Assembly (NCBI GenBank): GCA_016181345.1
Contig: JACOZM010000126.1
Location: 1-7,055 of the forward strand
Length of the DNA: 7,055 bases
Reading direction: 5' to 3'
Source of the DNA: Candidatus Woesearchaeota archaeon
GTDB taxonomy: Archaea > Nanobdellota > Nanobdellia > Woesearchaeales > GW2011-AR9
This document shows, piece after piece, positions 6,039-7,055 of the stretch. Below the pieces are notes generated by a model, which saw only the letters and a list, made by a program, of their open reading frames with translations, made no database searches and was not told the origin of the DNA. Position 1 is the first letter of the stretch. The number at the start of each line of letters is the position of its first letter. Position numbers and translations under genes: made by a program.

Positions 6039-6109
6039 TAAGCCGACTATTGAAAAATAAGAAGAATACTAAGATTAAATAGATCTATATTTTTCAGAAG
6101 GCCGTCTTA
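6039..6109. repeat. Imperfect inverted repeat downstream of the asparaginase operon
   Basis: The left arm (6039-6059) and right arm (6088-6109) pair imperfectly. The inner nine bases are perfect (TGAAAAATA at 6051-6059 against TATTTTTCA at 6088-6096), and the outer part pairs TAAGCCGAC with GCCGTCTTA in seven of nine positions. The loop is 28 bases. It could be a 3'-end hairpin of the operon transcript, a regulatory stem, or the remains of terminal repeats of a small element. The AT content makes the inner arm less surprising; the GC-containing outer arm is what makes it notable. Confidence 0.4.
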
Positions 6110-6118
6110 ACAACAACA

Positions 6119-6132
6119 TTTATTAATTTAAA
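6119..6132 (+). promoter_or_regulatory. TATA-like box for the asparaginase stub
   Basis: TTTATTAATTTAAA centred about 22-25 bases before the ATG at 6148, with no Shine-Dalgarno between. This is the geometry of a leaderless archaeal promoter and suggests that the broken gene behind it was once an expressed unit with its own start. Confidence 0.4.
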
Positions 6133-6147
6133 AAAAATACTAATATT

Positions 6148-6264
6148 ATGGGAATTAGAATAATAATCACCGGCGGAACTATCGATAAAGAATATAATCC
6201 AAAAAAGCAAATTTTTGAGCTGAAGAAAACTCATATAAGAAAGATGCTTCGCAAAAATTGCTAA
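6148..6264 (+). pseudogene. N-terminal stub of a small asparaginase-domain gene
   Basis: The frame encodes 38 residues starting MGIRIIITGGTIDKEYNP and then stops at TAA (6262-6264). ITGGTID with the following Tyr-Asn is the exact first signature of the asparaginase fold, and a downstream KTHI-x-x-ML segment matches the next helix of small single-domain asparaginases and aligns with the HSKIPEYL of the tandem protein's second copy. The rest of the roughly 170-residue domain (KDS, HGTDT, SDA motifs) is absent. Sequence immediately after belongs to another gene family in another frame. This is therefore a 3'-truncated gene with a preserved promoter. A short functional peptide is unlikely. Confidence 0.75.
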
Positions 6265-6764
6265 GGTTCGAAGAACTCTGCAGGCTAATTGAGAAAAATA
6301 AAAACTTCAGCGGATTAATCTTCCTGCACATAAAGGAAATCACCTCCCTCGAACCAACGATAAAAATTTTAGAAAAATACTCTCTGAAGGAGCAAATAAG
6401 GTTCTTCGCAGTTGACGAAATAACTCTAAGTTTAATAAAAAAAATAAAGGAGAATTATCAAGAATATAAAGTTGGTATTTACTTGCCTGAAAATTCTCAT
6501 AATTTTTCAGAAGAGAAATTGAAATCAGCCGACTTTGTTTGGGCAGACGAAGTAACTTTCAAATGGATTAGCAAAGAAAAAATAGAATTGTCTCACAAAT
6601 TAAAAAAACCATTTTACGCAATTTCTCCCGATTTAATTCCGGAGTCGGTTTTTAGCGAATCTATCGAACAAAGATGGAAAGAACTTCTCAATTCCGGCGT
6701 CGATAAAATCTGCACAGGAAAAGTTAAAGAATTTTTAGATTTTATCGGTTCTAAAAAAAATTAA
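6219..6764 (+). pseudogene. 5'-truncated glycerophosphodiester-phosphodiesterase-like fragment
   Basis: The frame is open from 6219 to the stop at 6762-6764, and the first plausible initiator is a TTG at 6258 with no ribosome-binding site. The protein resembles the C-terminal two thirds of a GDPD-type TIM barrel. LLRFEELCRLIEKN is the family's helix before the strand, GLIFLHIKE is the strand, and later come VGIYLPEN, FVWADEV, KPFYAISPDLIPES, a Trp-containing helix and GVDKICTG (usually GVDGICTD). The N-terminal catalytic part, with the HRG, the E-x-D metal site and the HD motif, is missing, so the fragment cannot be an active phosphodiesterase. It starts inside the stub of an asparaginase-domain gene, indicating a deletion or rearrangement between about 6225 and 6262. 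It is visibly more AT-rich than the operon to its left. Related genes often sit in surface-polysaccharide loci, in line with the FkbM remnant next to it. An alternative reading is a short, still translated domain. Confidence 0.6.
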
Positions 6765-7055
6765 GTCACAGACAGAAGGCACTCCGCAATGGAGATTAAC
6801 TTCCTTTTGTACGAAACCACCAAAACCATATTTTTCCAGAAGAGGCATCAACCGGCTCAACTTCATCTGATCTTTGTGATATTCTTTAAGAAACCATTCG
6901 ATTTGAACGACGTCAACTTCTTTCAATCTTTCTCCAAAACCTTTCAGAACTTTTTCTTCAGCTCCCTCGACGTCAATTTTCACATAGCAAGGTCTTGTTA
7001 TGTCGATGTGAAGCGAGTCAAATCTTTTTCGTGAAGCCACTCCTCGGCTAAACTA
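6735..7055 (-). pseudogene. C-terminal part of an FkbM-family methyltransferase, apparently frameshifted near the window edge
   Basis: The minus frame encodes about 105 residues that match the end of FkbM-type SAM-dependent methyltransferases, which methylate sugars or other surface glycans. RFDSLHIDI is followed by the diagnostic YVKIDVEGAEEKVLKGF, then VVQIEWF, a helix and YGF, and the usual ending CDLIFFR. Tracing upstream, the frame meets a stop at 7053-7055, and only a poor GTG (7040-7038) is available as start. The neighbouring minus frame, 7054-7025, reads SLAEEWLHEK, which looks like the preceding FkbM segment, so a frame change with a small deletion near 7022-7030 is likely. The SAM-binding N-terminal half would lie beyond the window. 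Its 3' end overlaps that of the GDPD-like fragment by 30 bases, tail to tail. Confidence 0.6.

Noticed and set aside
6789..7034. Plus-strand Phe-rich frame opposite the FkbM fragment
   Set aside because: It is the complement of the KIDVEGAE coding strand, is rich in Phe/Gln from AT-rich antisense, and has no recognisable motif.
1..7055. CRISPR arrays, tRNA or rRNA genes, insertion sequences
   Set aside because: No regularly spaced repeats, cloverleaf-like T-loop sequences, rRNA stretches or transposase signatures were seen on either strand.

Overview
The window looks like a piece of an archaeal genome, most likely from a DPANN-type lineage such as Woesearchaeota or a relative. This rests on a TrmB-family regulator, TATA-like boxes placed for leaderless or short-leader transcripts, and small asparaginase-domain and FkbM/GDPD-type proteins of the kind common in those genomes. 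It is an inference from protein style and promoter architecture, because no rRNA or other phylogenetic marker is present.

Layout, left to right. (1) Positions 1-1591, plus strand: the 3' end of a gene entering from the left edge (last domain weakly TraB/GumN-like), joined by an ATGA overlap to a 407-residue protein I do not recognise. (2) Positions 1594-3250, minus strand: a clear DinD homologue and, upstream of it, a TrmB-family regulator. The 407-residue gene and dinD converge with only two bases between stop codons. (3) A 131-bp divergent intergenic region holding TATA-like boxes for both directions and short direct and inverted repeats suited to be an operator. (4) Positions 3382-5992, plus strand: a compact operon of a type I-like L-asparaginase, a 143-residue protein of unknown family, and a 348-residue protein made of two tandem asparaginase N-domains whose catalytic motifs are degraded. 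(5) Positions 5993-6147: AT-rich spacer with a long imperfect inverted repeat. (6) Positions 6148-7055: more AT-rich decaying DNA, with the first 38 codons of a small asparaginase-domain gene, run directly into the C-terminal part of a glycerophosphodiester-phosphodiesterase-like gene, which converges with the C-terminal part of an FkbM methyltransferase that seems frameshifted near the right edge.

The most interesting unit is the operon at 3382-5992. A likely active asparaginase is co-transcribed, with tight spacing, with a double asparaginase-fold protein that keeps the fold signatures but loses key catalytic residues. The simplest inference is an enzyme plus pseudoenzyme (sensor, scaffold or partner subunit) and a small accessory protein, perhaps controlled by the divergent TrmB regulator, which could sense a metabolite. 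That linkage is contextual and unproven. The right-hand 900 bases read as remnants of an accessory, surface-polysaccharide-like region and not as working genes.
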